Of a stretch of DNA of 64,000 bases, positions 1 through 8,027 are shown one piece after another. The position numbers and the translations under genes were made by a program. How positions within the stretch are numbered: position 1 is the stretch's first letter; every line of letters starts with the position of its first letter. The notes beneath the pieces are model-generated. The model did no database searches. It was not told the DNA's origin and saw only the letters and a list, made by a program, of their open reading frames with translations. Location of the stretch: positions 620,001 through 684,000 of the forward strand of contig NZ_CP187532.1 of assembly GCF_049852125.1 (NCBI RefSeq). The letters are read 5' to 3'. The DNA is from Senimuribacter sp049852125 (GTDB lineage: Bacteria > Bacillota > Clostridia > Peptostreptococcales > Anaerovoracaceae).

Positions 1-108
1 ATGGAGATCATTTTTCAATTTTACGGTGGCAGGAAAAGCCGTGTAGAAATGCAGAAATCGATGATCACCTTCCAGTTTGGGAAGGTGTCTCACAGGAGAA
101 AAAAATGA
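1..108 (+). CDS. 3' end of an unidentified reading frame
   Basis: An open frame runs from the first base to a TGA at 106-108 (35 codons). It is probably the tail of a gene that begins before the window, although an ATG at base 1 also opens it. The C-terminus is basic (ends HRRKK). No family was recognised. The stop lies 13 bp before the pilT start, so the two may be co-transcribed. Confidence 0.25.
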   Translation: MEIIFQFYGGRKSRVEMQKSMITFQFGKVSHRRKK

Positions 109-121
109 CGGAGGTTACGCT

Positions 122-1180
122 ATGAGAGATTTGCTGGATTACCTGAGCAAAGCAGTGGAGGATCACGCTTCGGATATCTTTATCGTAGCAGGCGGTCCTG
201 TCTGTGTGAAATTAGATAAAAGCGTATGTCCTGTCGATCAGGACCGAATTCTTCCAGATGACAGTGAAAAACTCATTACCAGCATTTATGAACACGCCGG
301 ACGTTCAATGGATCATTTTTTAAAACACGGAGACGACGACTTTTCTTTTTCCGTGGCAGGCTTAGCACGTTTTCGTGTGAATACATATCGGCAGCGCGGT
401 TCAATGGCGGCGGTGGTCCGTGTAGTGGCTTTTGGTATTCCCAATTGGCAGGAACTCGGGATTCCTGAACAGGTTATGGAATTGTCAACGGCAACTCACG
501 GTATGATTTTGGTTACAGGTACTGCGGGAAGCGGGAAATCAACTACGCAGGCGTGCATTATCGATCGTATTAATCAGACAAGGGATTGTCATATCATTAC
601 TATGGAAAACCCGATTGAATATTTGCATCGCAATAACCGCAGCATTGTTAGTCAGAGGGAGATCGCTATTGATACAGAGGACTATATTTCTGCTCTGCGC
701 GCTTGTTTGCGTCAGGCGCCGGATGTAATATTGCTGGGCGAAATGCGAGATCACGATACCATTCGTACGGCAATGACCGCGGCTGAGACAGGCCACCTGA
801 TCATTGCCACGCTTCATACAAAGGGTACCGTAAATACCATCGACAGAATTGTGGACTCCTTTCCGAGCGAACAGCAGGGACAAGTAAGAACGCAACTCAG
901 TATGGTACTTCGTACCGTTGTATCCCAGCAGCTTTTGCCAGGGCAGGATGGTAATTTGGTGCCGGCCTTTGAAATTATGCATATGAATAATGCCATCAAA
1001 AGCTTAATTCGAGATAATAAAAGCCATCAAATCAATAATGCTATTGCCGCGGGCGGCGCTGAAGGTATGATTTCTATGGATCAGGCGATTTTATCTCTAT
1101 ATCAGGAAGGGAAAATTTCGAAGGACATAGCTCTCGTTTATGCTGATAATCAAGAGCAGATGCAGAGAAGGCTGGTATAA
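122..1180 (+). CDS. pilT: PilT-type twitching/retraction ATPase
   Basis: This cytoplasmic hexameric ATPase would power pilus retraction or related secretion-ATPase work. The 352-aa product has the usual PilT length and layout: an N-terminal PAS-like region with the ASDIF segment, a Walker A (GTAGSGKST) near residue 134, an Asp-box region (TMENPIEY), the Walker B/PilT signature GEMRDHDTI, and a His box (HLIIATLHT). The start at 122 is preferred over an upstream ATG at 77 because GGAGG sits just before it and homology begins with MRDLL. No pilin, PilB or PilC gene lies nearby, so whether it acts in a type IV pilus cannot be decided here. A hairpin terminator follows. Confidence 0.88.
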   Translation: MRDLLDYLSKAVEDHASDIFIVAGGPVCVKLDKSVCPVDQDRILPDDSEKLITSIYEHAGRSMDHFLKHGDDDFSFSVAGLARFRVNTYRQRGSMAAVVRVVAFGIPNWQELGIPEQVMELSTATHGMILVTGTAGSGKSTTQACIIDRINQTRDCHIITMENPIEYLHRNNRSIVSQREIAIDTEDYISALRACLRQAPDVILLGEMRDHDTIRTAMTAAETGHLIIATLHTKGTVNTIDRIVDSFPSEQQGQVRTQLSMVLRTVVSQQLLPGQDGNLVPAFEIMHMNNAIKSLIRDNKSHQINNAIAAGGAEGMISMDQAILSLYQEGKISKDIALVYADNQEQMQRRLV

Positions 1181-1200
1181 TATTATATGTGCAAATTGTA

Positions 1201-1224
1201 TGCTGCGGCTTGCCGCAGCATTTT
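1201..1224 (+). terminator. Rho-independent terminator after pilT
   Basis: A perfect 9-bp stem (TGCTGCGGC, 1201-1209, with GCCGCAGCA, 1212-1220) with a two-base loop is followed by four T. It lies 20 bp after the pilT stop. Confidence 0.8.
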
Positions 1225-1246
1225 GATATAATCTAAAAATACCGGC

Positions 1247-1275
1247 TTGTGATTTTCTGCAATTTTTCGTATACT
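1247..1275 (+). promoter_or_regulatory. Sigma-70-type promoter for pgeF
   Basis: TTGTGA (1247-1252) and TATACT (1270-1275) are separated by 17 bp, 31 bp upstream of the pgeF start. The same hexamer pair with the same spacing precedes the shikimate-kinase-like gene at 5643-5671. Confidence 0.6.
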
Positions 1276-1306
1276 ATATGGGAATGAATCGCGGCAGGAG
1301 GTAATC

Positions 1307-2131
1307 ATGAGAGCATTTACAGAGCAGTATCAATTACATCAAGAGGGGGAACGAAAGTATTTGACGCTGCCCGCACTTTCTTGCTATCCGGAGCTTCAGC
1401 ATTTGTTTACTACGCGGCATGGCGGTGTTAGCAGCGGCTGTACGGCCAGCTGGAATTTCGGGGCGTGGAGCATGGATAGCGAAGCGAATATCCGCAGGAA
1501 CTATGAAATTTTGGCAGAGACTTTGGATACAGTACCGGAACAGCTGGTACGTACGGATCAGACCCATACGACAAATATTCGCGCAGTAACGGAGGAGGAC
1601 CGGGGAAAGGGTATTACCAGACCGAAGGACTATTCTGATGTGGACGGACTTGTAACCAATGTAAAAGGAATTGCGCTGGTGACTGGTCATGCTGATTGCA
1701 ACGCGGTGTTCTTTTATGATCCGGTTAAACAGGTGATCGGCCTTGCACATTCAGGATGGAGAGGAACGCTGGGAGGTATCGCAGCCGGCATGGTACGAAA
1801 AATGGCGGAATGTTACGGCTGTGCATCGGGTGACTTAATTACCGGACTTGGACCTGCGTTGTGTCAGGATTGTTTCGAAGTGGATGCTGATGTGGCGCAG
1901 CGTTTTTTTGACAAGAGTACAGATTACCAGCAATTTGCTTATATGCGGGGCATGAGGTATTATGTCGATTTAAAGGGCATTATCCGGCATGATTTGCTTT
2001 CTGCAGGAGTGCCGGAAGCACAGTTTCATGACATGGGACTGTGTACAAAATGCCATACAGATATGTTTTTTTCTCATCGGGGACACCATGGGAAACGAGG
2101 CATCATGGCGGCTGCCATGATGCTGGTGTGA
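1307..2131 (+). CDS. pgeF: Peptidoglycan editing factor PgeF (YfiH/laccase-domain family)
   Basis: Members of this family (Cu-oxidase_4, formerly called polyphenol oxidases) correct L-Ser misincorporation in muropeptides in E. coli and also have purine nucleoside phosphorylase activity in some species. The 274-aa protein shows the family's metal-binding signatures: GHADC near residue 130, HSGWRGT about 20 residues later, and a C-terminal FFSHRGHHGKRG. AGGAGG lies 6 bp before the ATG. Its promoter is separate from pilT, and the ThrE-type pair follows after 25 bp, probably in the same transcript. Which of the reported activities applies cannot be read from sequence. Confidence 0.85.
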   Translation: MRAFTEQYQLHQEGERKYLTLPALSCYPELQHLFTTRHGGVSSGCTASWNFGAWSMDSEANIRRNYEILAETLDTVPEQLVRTDQTHTTNIRAVTEEDRGKGITRPKDYSDVDGLVTNVKGIALVTGHADCNAVFFYDPVKQVIGLAHSGWRGTLGGIAAGMVRKMAECYGCASGDLITGLGPALCQDCFEVDADVAQRFFDKSTDYQQFAYMRGMRYYVDLKGIIRHDLLSAGVPEAQFHDMGLCTKCHTDMFFSHRGHHGKRGIMAAAMMLV

Positions 2132-2156
2132 TAATTGTGAAAAAGAGGACGAGAGT

Positions 2157-2915
2157 ATGCGATATTTACAGAAGGTTTTGCGGCTGACAGCAGGCGTCGG
2201 TGAAGAACTTCTCAGCTGCGGCGCGGAAATTGCCCGCGTGGAAGAAACCATGAGCCGGATTGCAAAGCACTACGGCACAACCAGACAGCAGGTATTCATC
2301 ATTTCCAACGGGGTATTTGTCAATCTGGAAATGGGTGATGAACAACGAGAAACCAGCCTGCAGCCAGTCATGAGCAGCAGTACGGATCTCAATAAGCTTT
2401 GCGAGCTAAATAATTTGTCCCGGAAAATCGAACAGACTGATCTGGATATAGATGCGGCTATTTCCGAATTTGAGGAAATCAAGCAAGGCAGTAAGTACAG
2501 CAAATGGCTCCATGTGCTATGTTCCGGCATCGGTGCAGCGGCGTTTTGCTACTTTCTGGGCGGCGGCGCGATGGACTGTATGGCAGCGTATTTGATGGGG
2601 TTATTAGTATGGGGATTCTTTCTGGTATTGGAACGTTTCAATCTTTCGAAAGTGATCCTGTATATTGTAGCCAGCTTTCTGGCTGCAGGGGGCTGTGTAC
2701 TGATGCTGAAAGCGGGTATGATAGAGAATCTTGATAAAGCTGTTGTCGGCGCGATTATACCGCTGCTTCCCAGCGTATCTTTTGTCAATGGAGTGCGGGA
2801 TCTGGTGGATCAGAACTACATTTCCGGTGGGATTCGTCTGGTGGACGCGATTTTGCTGTTCACCTGCATCACCACAGGCGTATTTTTAGCTCTGCAGATG
2901 GGAGGAAATATGTGA
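2157..2915 (+). CDS. ThrE-family exporter, N-terminal half (DUF1212)
   Basis: This is the larger subunit of a split threonine/serine exporter (ThrE) family permease. The first ~120 residues are soluble and contain the CGAEIARVEETM segment typical of DUF1212; about five hydrophobic segments follow from residue ~120 to the end. Corynebacterial ThrE is one polypeptide, whereas Firmicutes commonly split it into two proteins, as here. The stop overlaps the start of the next gene by one base (TGATG), indicating translational coupling. The substrate is inferred from the family only. Confidence 0.8.
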   Translation: MRYLQKVLRLTAGVGEELLSCGAEIARVEETMSRIAKHYGTTRQQVFIISNGVFVNLEMGDEQRETSLQPVMSSSTDLNKLCELNNLSRKIEQTDLDIDAAISEFEEIKQGSKYSKWLHVLCSGIGAAAFCYFLGGGAMDCMAAYLMGLLVWGFFLVLERFNLSKVILYIVASFLAAGGCVLMLKAGMIENLDKAVVGAIIPLLPSVSFVNGVRDLVDQNYISGGIRLVDAILLFTCITTGVFLALQMGGNM

Positions 2916-3367
2916 TGGTGGAATTTATTCTGCAGGGATTCGCAGCTTTTATAGGTACGGCGGCCTTTTCGGTACTGTTTAAAGTACCGGGAAGACACTG
3001 CGCAGTTTGCGGTTTAGTTGGATGGGCAGGTTGGATTATTTATACCGTTTGCCTCCCTTTTATGTCTTTGGCGATTGCGTCGTTTCTGGCAGCGGCGGTA
3101 ATTGCGCTGCTTTCTAGAATTCTCGCGGTTGTTTGCAAAGTGCCTGCTAATGTGATCATGATACCGGGGATTTTTCCTATCATACCGGGTATCAGTATTT
3201 ATAATATGATTTATGATTTGTTTATTGGAAATACAGTGCAGGGATTATCCAGCGGATTTGCTGTATTGAAAATTATAGGGGCGATGGTATTGGGTATGGT
3301 TGTTGTGTTCTCTTTGCCGCGCAGTCTGTTTCGTAAACGCCGGTTAGCAGGAAAGAGTGGTCAATAG
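2915..3367 (+). CDS. ThrE-family exporter, C-terminal half (DUF3815)
   Basis: The 150-aa integral membrane protein has four to five hydrophobic segments and a PGIFPIIPG motif characteristic of the small ThrE partner. ATG 2915 is chosen over the GTG at 2912 because GGAGG (2901-2905) is better spaced from it and the ATG overlaps the upstream stop by one base. It should form one permease with the preceding gene. The 195 bp that follow before brnQ carry no gene. Confidence 0.8.
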   Translation: MVEFILQGFAAFIGTAAFSVLFKVPGRHCAVCGLVGWAGWIIYTVCLPFMSLAIASFLAAAVIALLSRILAVVCKVPANVIMIPGIFPIIPGISIYNMIYDLFIGNTVQGLSSGFAVLKIIGAMVLGMVVVFSLPRSLFRKRRLAGKSGQ

Positions 3368-3562
3368 AGTTTCCTGAAAAGCCCCTTTTTGATGACTTCT
3401 TGTTTTTTAACAGCGTATTCTGTCAAAATGAGTGAAATATGAAAAATAGTGTCGTATAATGAAACTATCGCGAAAAATATTTCCCATTAGGACACCTCGC
3501 ATCGTTTGTCACTGCACTCTTTTTTCTATAAAATAACCTCATAAAATTTTTTGTGAGGTGAG

Positions 3563-4837
3563 ATGATGAATAAAATTAAAACAATGGATTCCCTGACGAT
3601 TGGCTTTGCCCTCTTTGCCATGTTCTTCGGCGCGGGGAATCTTATTTTTCCGCCGTTTTTAGGCCGGGAGTCAGGCGGTTCCTGGTTGATTGGCTTTATT
3701 TGCTTTATTTTTATCGATATCGGTATGAGTCTTTTCGCCATGATTGCGGTTTCCAGGCAGGAAAAAGGCGCCGAGGGGCTGACCGGCAGATTGGGAACAA
3801 AGCTTTCCACGCTGCTCTTATCCTTAAACTGTTTATGTATCGGCCCTTTTGTGGCGATACCCAGAACCGCGTCAATTACTTATGAAATTGGAATTTTACC
3901 AAATTTCGGTGAGATAAACTCATGGATGTGCACGGCAGGCTTTTTCTTTATCGCGTTCCTGCTCAGTGTTCGCCAGAGCAAAGTCGTGGATTTAGTGGGA
4001 AAATTCATGGCGCCGGTGATGTTTTTTGCCCTGCTGGCGCTGATTGGAAAGGGTATTGCTTCACCGATTGGTGAAATCGGACCGGCGGCGGAGACAGGCA
4101 GTGTAGTGAGAAGCGGGCTGCTGTCCGGTTATCAGACTATGGACATGATGGCCGCTTATATCTTTTCCGTGGCGATTCTACTGACAATTCGTCAAAAAGG
4201 ATATAATGATCAAAAATCACAGTCCGCGCTGATTTTAAGAGGCGGTCTTGTGGCAACCGTTTTGTTGGTCGTGGTCTACGGAGGTCTTGCATATATTGGC
4301 GCGACTATGTCAGTTACAGTAAAAGAGACATTGTCGCAGCCGCAGCTTTTAATTCTGTTGACAGAGCAGCTTTTGGGGAAACCTGGTATGGCGTTGCTTG
4401 GGGTGATCGTGGCGTTCGCCTGTCTGACCACAGCTGTAGGACTTTTGACCTCCATCGCTTCCTTCTTCGCAGAAAAAACGGGGGTGAAATACGAAGCTCT
4501 GGTGGCAGGTTTTACGCTGATTTCGTGGGTGATCTCCAATTTTGGAACGGCGACCATTATCTCTATGGCAGCGCCGGTGCTGGATTTGATTTATCCGGTT
4601 CTGATTGTGCTGGTCGTGTTCGGATTGGCAGGACGGTTTATCCAGTCGGATACGACTTACCGTTTCGCGGCTTTTGGCGCTTTTGCGGCGTCAGCTCTGC
4701 TACAGATTGGAAATATCTTCAAGGTAGATATTTTTGCCAGCCTGCTGCCTCTTTCTGACCTTGGCTTTGGCTGGCTGATACCGGCAGGAGTTTTTGCTGT
4801 CGCCGGCTTTATGAAAGCCGGCAGTATCCACCGCTGA
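3563..4837 (+). CDS. brnQ: Branched-chain amino acid carrier (LIVCS family)
   Basis: A 424-aa polytopic membrane protein with about 12 hydrophobic segments. The N-terminal FGAGNLIFPP motif is the LIVCS/BrnQ signature. These carriers import leucine, isoleucine and valine with Na+. A GAGGTG element precedes two adjacent ATG codons (3563 and 3566); the second is slightly better spaced. The gene converges with the XRE regulator, with 12 bp between the two stops. Confidence 0.88.
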   Translation: MMNKIKTMDSLTIGFALFAMFFGAGNLIFPPFLGRESGGSWLIGFICFIFIDIGMSLFAMIAVSRQEKGAEGLTGRLGTKLSTLLLSLNCLCIGPFVAIPRTASITYEIGILPNFGEINSWMCTAGFFFIAFLLSVRQSKVVDLVGKFMAPVMFFALLALIGKGIASPIGEIGPAAETGSVVRSGLLSGYQTMDMMAAYIFSVAILLTIRQKGYNDQKSQSALILRGGLVATVLLVVVYGGLAYIGATMSVTVKETLSQPQLLILLTEQLLGKPGMALLGVIVAFACLTTAVGLLTSIASFFAEKTGVKYEALVAGFTLISWVISNFGTATIISMAAPVLDLIYPVLIVLVVFGLAGRFIQSDTTYRFAAFGAFAASALLQIGNIFKVDIFASLLPLSDLGFGWLIPAGVFAVAGFMKAGSIHR

Positions 4838-4849
4838 AGGTAAGGAACG

Positions 4850-5554
4850 TCAACGCCGAAGAAGCGCAACGATACCGGTATTACGAATTCGTCTCAATTC
4901 TGCCTGATCAAAAGCCAGAGCGGAGAGCATAGTTTCGTTTTCGGGAAGCGGTTTTTCAGAAATCACCGCTTTGCATGAAACCGGTACCAGACTGGCAAAA
5001 GAAAGTCCGGTGAGAAGACCGACGTCAAAGAGCAGGTTGTCCAGATTGGAGCGATAGCAGACGGACACCTGCTCTATATTGTTTTTTTGGTTGACCACGT
5101 GGAGATGGGTAAAGATGTCCTGCTTTGTAATCGAGCCATAGTAAAATCCCTGGCATTTTTCGGGCTGCTGGAAAGAAGGCAGGCCGTAGAAGATGGATGC
5201 GTCCTGATGGCGCAAATTGCTGGCTTCACCGCTTTGGCTGTAGATTTCTATGAGACTTCTGGTCAGAATGCCGCTGCGACCTGCCAGATTATATAGATAA
5301 AGCCGCTGCACACTGGTTTTCGCTCCGGTGTTTGCTGCCTCCTCTGGTGTAGAAAGCAGTACATGGGGCGGTATTTGAAGCAGCTGACAGATTTCATGAA
5401 GTGTTTCTAAATCCAGCGCTATGGCGCCGCGCTCATATTTGGAAATGGTGGATTTGGTTTTGTGCAGCGCACTTGCGAATTTCTGCTGGCTGAGACCCTT
5501 TGATTTTCTGATGGTGCGGATTCTGTTTCCGACTTCTTTGCTGTATTGGTACAT
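4850..5554 (-). CDS. XRE-family regulator with uncharacterised C-terminal domain
   Basis: The 234-aa protein begins with a classical HTH_3 domain (residues ~7-65, including SQQKFASALHKTKSTISKYERG). The remaining ~165 residues match no family I recognise and could be a ligand- or protein-binding domain. It is transcribed divergently from the shikimate-kinase-like gene, with 145 bp between the starts, and convergently with brnQ. It could regulate itself or either neighbour; no operator was identified. Confidence 0.75.
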   Translation of the reverse strand: MYQYSKEVGNRIRTIRKSKGLSQQKFASALHKTKSTISKYERGAIALDLETLHEICQLLQIPPHVLLSTPEEAANTGAKTSVQRLYLYNLAGRSGILTRSLIEIYSQSGEASNLRHQDASIFYGLPSFQQPEKCQGFYYGSITKQDIFTHLHVVNQKNNIEQVSVCYRSNLDNLLFDVGLLTGLSFASLVPVSCKAVISEKPLPENETMLSALAFDQAELRRIRNTGIVALLRR

Positions 5555-5642
5555 ATTTTACACATCTCCTTTGCATATATTTTACATCATGGACGATCGG
5601 TTTTCCAGAGGTTCTTTTGCTGGGGCAATTTTATCATATTAC

Positions 5643-5671
5643 TTGTGAATTTATAGTTTTTCACGTATACT
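5643..5671 (+). promoter_or_regulatory. Promoter for the shikimate-kinase-like gene
   Basis: TTGTGA (5643-5648), 17 bp, TATACT (5666-5671), placed 28 bp before the start codon. The hexamers are identical to those of the pgeF promoter. Confidence 0.55.
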
Positions 5672-5699
5672 ATAGAAAAGACAGGAGTTTAAGATAAAA

Positions 5700-6197
5700 A
5701 TGCAGAATATTATTTTAGTAGGAATGCCTTCCTGTGGGAAGAGCACGGTAGGGGTTGTCCTGGCGAAGACAGTGAACAAAGGATTTGTAGACACAGATCT
5801 TCTGATTCAGCAGCGGGAGAAAAAAACGCTGCAGGAGATTATCAACAGCAGCGGTAATGAATATTTTCATCAGGTGGAGGAATCGGTGCTGTTGGATTTT
5901 GAAGGGGAGGATTGTGTAATTGCTACCGGCGGCAGCGCCATTTATTTTGACCGCGCCATGGAAAAATTTAAGGAAAAAGGTGTTATTATCTATTTGCAGG
6001 TAACGCTGGATACGGTGTTTGAGCGTCTGTCCAATATTAAAACACGCGGCGTGACGCTGGAAAAAGGACAGACTTTGGCGGATCTTTATGAACAGCGAGT
6101 ACCGCTTTATGAAAAGCATGCTGACGTGACGGTGGTGTGCGATGGCTGTACAGTAGAGGAAGTTGTGGAAAAAATTGTTGCGGCGCAGGGTTATTAG
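5700..6197 (+). CDS. Shikimate-kinase-like P-loop kinase
   Basis: A 165-aa P-loop kinase of AroK size. It has a Walker A (GMPSCGKST, residues ~8-16), the DTD segment (~32-34) and a C-terminal RVPLYEK that carries the lid arginine of shikimate kinases. Two shikimate-binding features are altered: the usual FR..E is YFHQVEE, and the GGG loop is ATGGSAIY. Such proteins are routinely annotated as shikimate kinase, but shikimate phosphorylation is uncertain here. No other aromatic-pathway gene is present in the window. AGGAG lies 12 bp upstream of the start. Confidence 0.7.
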   Translation: MQNIILVGMPSCGKSTVGVVLAKTVNKGFVDTDLLIQQREKKTLQEIINSSGNEYFHQVEESVLLDFEGEDCVIATGGSAIYFDRAMEKFKEKGVIIYLQVTLDTVFERLSNIKTRGVTLEKGQTLADLYEQRVPLYEKHADVTVVCDGCTVEEVVEKIVAAQGY

Positions 6198-6256
6198 GCC
6201 GGCCGCGCATGGAATCAGGAAATCTTGCATAAGCTGGTAACGAGGAGGATTTTGGA

Positions 6257-6874
6257 ATGAAAGTATTGATGATCAACGGAAGTCCGAGAAAAAACAGCAA
6301 TACAGGTATTGCACTGGCGGAAATGGAAAGGATATTCGTAGAAGAAAAGATAGAAACAGAAATTTTGCAGATCGGCGGGCAGGAGATCAGAGGCTGCATC
6401 GCGTGCGGCAGCTGCGCGGAAAAAGGCTGCTGCATCTTTGATGATATGGTAAACGAGGCGGCTGTAAAGTTTGCTGAGGCTGACGGTCTGGTTATTGGCA
6501 GTCCGGTCTATTATGCTTCTGCAAACGGTACTCTGGTATCTTTTCTCGACAGGCTATTTTACAGCACGCCCTTTGATAAAACGATGAAGGTTGGAGCTGC
6601 GGTGGCGGTAGCGCGGCGAGGCGGTTTGTCAGCGACCTTTGATGAGCTGAACAAGTATTTTACAATCAGTGGTATGCCGGTGGCGTCCAGTCAATATTGG
6701 AACAGTGTGCATGGAAGACTGGCTGGTGAAGCGGCGCAAGATGGGGAAGGGATGCAGACTATGCGGACGCTGGCCAAAAACATGGCTTTTCTGATGAAAA
6801 GTATCGCGTTGGGAAAAGAGGCATACGGACTGCCTGAAAAGGAGAACCGTATTTCGACACACTTTGTCAGATAG
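6257..6874 (+). CDS. Iron-sulfur flavoprotein / NADPH-dependent FMN reductase family
   Basis: The 205-aa protein has the flavodoxin-like fold start (MKVLMINGSPRKNSNT) with the phosphate-binding SPRKNSNT loop, then a compact cysteine motif (CIACGSCAEKGCC, residues ~47-59) that in iron-sulfur flavoproteins binds a 4Fe-4S cluster. It is expected to bind FMN and transfer electrons to an unknown acceptor. AGGAGG lies upstream of the ATG. The bile salt hydrolase gene follows after 35 bp in the same direction. Confidence 0.75.
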   Translation: MKVLMINGSPRKNSNTGIALAEMERIFVEEKIETEILQIGGQEIRGCIACGSCAEKGCCIFDDMVNEAAVKFAEADGLVIGSPVYYASANGTLVSFLDRLFYSTPFDKTMKVGAAVAVARRGGLSATFDELNKYFTISGMPVASSQYWNSVHGRLAGEAAQDGEGMQTMRTLAKNMAFLMKSIALGKEAYGLPEKENRISTHFVR

Positions 6875-6909
6875 CTATAAATTTTTATGATTGGGGGAAA
6901 GGGATTACT

Positions 6910-7887
6910 ATGTGTACGTCCATTACTTATAAAACGAAGGATTTTTATTTTGGAAGGACATTAGATTATGAGTTTTCTTATGGGGATGAGATTACCATAA
7001 CACCGCGAAACTACCCGTTTCATTTTCGAAAAATGGGTATGATGGGAAGCCACTATGCGATGATTGGGATGGCGTATGTGCCAGAGGATTTTCCGCTGTA
7101 TTATGAGGCTATTAATGAGGCGGGGCTTTGCATCGCGGGACTGAACTTTGTGGGTAACGCGGTGTATCAGAAAGAAGTACAGGCAGATAAGGATAATATC
7201 GCCCAGTTTGAATTGATTCCGTGGATTCTGGGTCAGTGTGTTTCCGTAAAGGAAGCTCGGAAGCTGCTTGCCAACGTTAATCTGATTGACATTCCGTTCA
7301 GCAGTACCCTTCCGCCGGCACAGCTGCACTGGATGATTGCAGATCGAGAGGAGGCCGTTACGTTAGAATCCGTTGCAGAGGGGCTGCGCACATATGATAA
7401 TCCGGTTGGCGTCATGACCAACAATCCGCCCTTTGATGAGCAGATGTTTCAGCTGAACAATTATATGAGTCTATCGACCTGTGAGCCTGAGAATCACTTT
7501 TGCGATAAGCTACCGCTGCACACTTACAGTCGCGGCATGGGCGCTTTGGGACTGCCAGGGGATTTATCCTCGCAGTCGCGTTTTGTTCGGGCTTCTTTTG
7601 TGAAAATGAACTCTGTCTGCGGTGACTCGGAAGAGGAAAGTATCAGTCAGTTTTTTCATATTATGGGTGCGGTAGATCAACAGAGAGGCTGCTGTGATTT
7701 AGGAGACGGCAAATACGAGGTGACGCTCTATACGGCTTGCTGCAACGCGGATAAAGGCATTTACTATTACACCTCCTACGATAATCATCAGATTTCGGCG
7801 GTGGATATGCGAAAAGAAAATCTGGAGGCATCGGAACTGATCCGGTATCAGCCAGTGCAGGGAGAGCAGATTTATTTACAGAACTGA
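6910..7887 (+). CDS. Choloylglycine hydrolase family protein (bile salt hydrolase-like)
   Basis: A 325-aa Ntn-hydrolase. Removal of Met1 would expose the catalytic nucleophile Cys2 (MCTSITY), and Arg16 and Asp19 (GRTLDYE) match conserved active-site residues. This family contains bile salt hydrolases, which deconjugate glyco- and tauro-bile acids, and penicillin V acylases; the NEAGL and Gram-positive gut setting favour the former, but only assay would separate them. The enzyme has no signal peptide and should be cytoplasmic. A strong terminator follows. Confidence 0.82.
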   Translation: MCTSITYKTKDFYFGRTLDYEFSYGDEITITPRNYPFHFRKMGMMGSHYAMIGMAYVPEDFPLYYEAINEAGLCIAGLNFVGNAVYQKEVQADKDNIAQFELIPWILGQCVSVKEARKLLANVNLIDIPFSSTLPPAQLHWMIADREEAVTLESVAEGLRTYDNPVGVMTNNPPFDEQMFQLNNYMSLSTCEPENHFCDKLPLHTYSRGMGALGLPGDLSSQSRFVRASFVKMNSVCGDSEEESISQFFHIMGAVDQQRGCCDLGDGKYEVTLYTACCNADKGIYYYTSYDNHQISAVDMRKENLEASELIRYQPVQGEQIYLQN

Positions 7888-7904
7888 AGATTTTTGTGTT
7901 TGTC

Positions 7905-7939
7905 AGCGGTCACACCGAGGAGTGTGACTGCTTTTTTTC
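7905..7939 (+). terminator. Terminator after the bile salt hydrolase gene
   Basis: An 11-bp stem (7905-7915 with 7922-7932, one G-T pair), a CGAGGA loop, and a run of seven T. Confidence 0.85.
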
Positions 7940-7947
7940 TATTTCGC

Positions 7948-7976
7948 TTGACTAAAGAACAAATGTTCATTATAAT
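7948..7976 (+). promoter_or_regulatory. Promoter with palindromic operator for the ABC exporter
   Basis: TTGACT (7948-7953), 17 bp, TATAAT (7971-7976). A perfect palindrome, GAACA-AA-TGTTC (7958-7969), fills the spacer between the two hexamers, the classical position for a repressor such as a MarR- or TetR-type protein. The cognate regulator is not obvious in the immediate neighbourhood. Confidence 0.6.
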
Positions 7977-8027
7977 GATAAGATATAAACAGATTCAGGA
8001 CGTTGTGTTTGAAGAAGGAGTGATCGC

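Noticed and set aside
1..1180. A complete type IV pilus locus
   Set aside because: Only pilT is present; no pilin, PilB, PilC or prepilin peptidase gene is visible.
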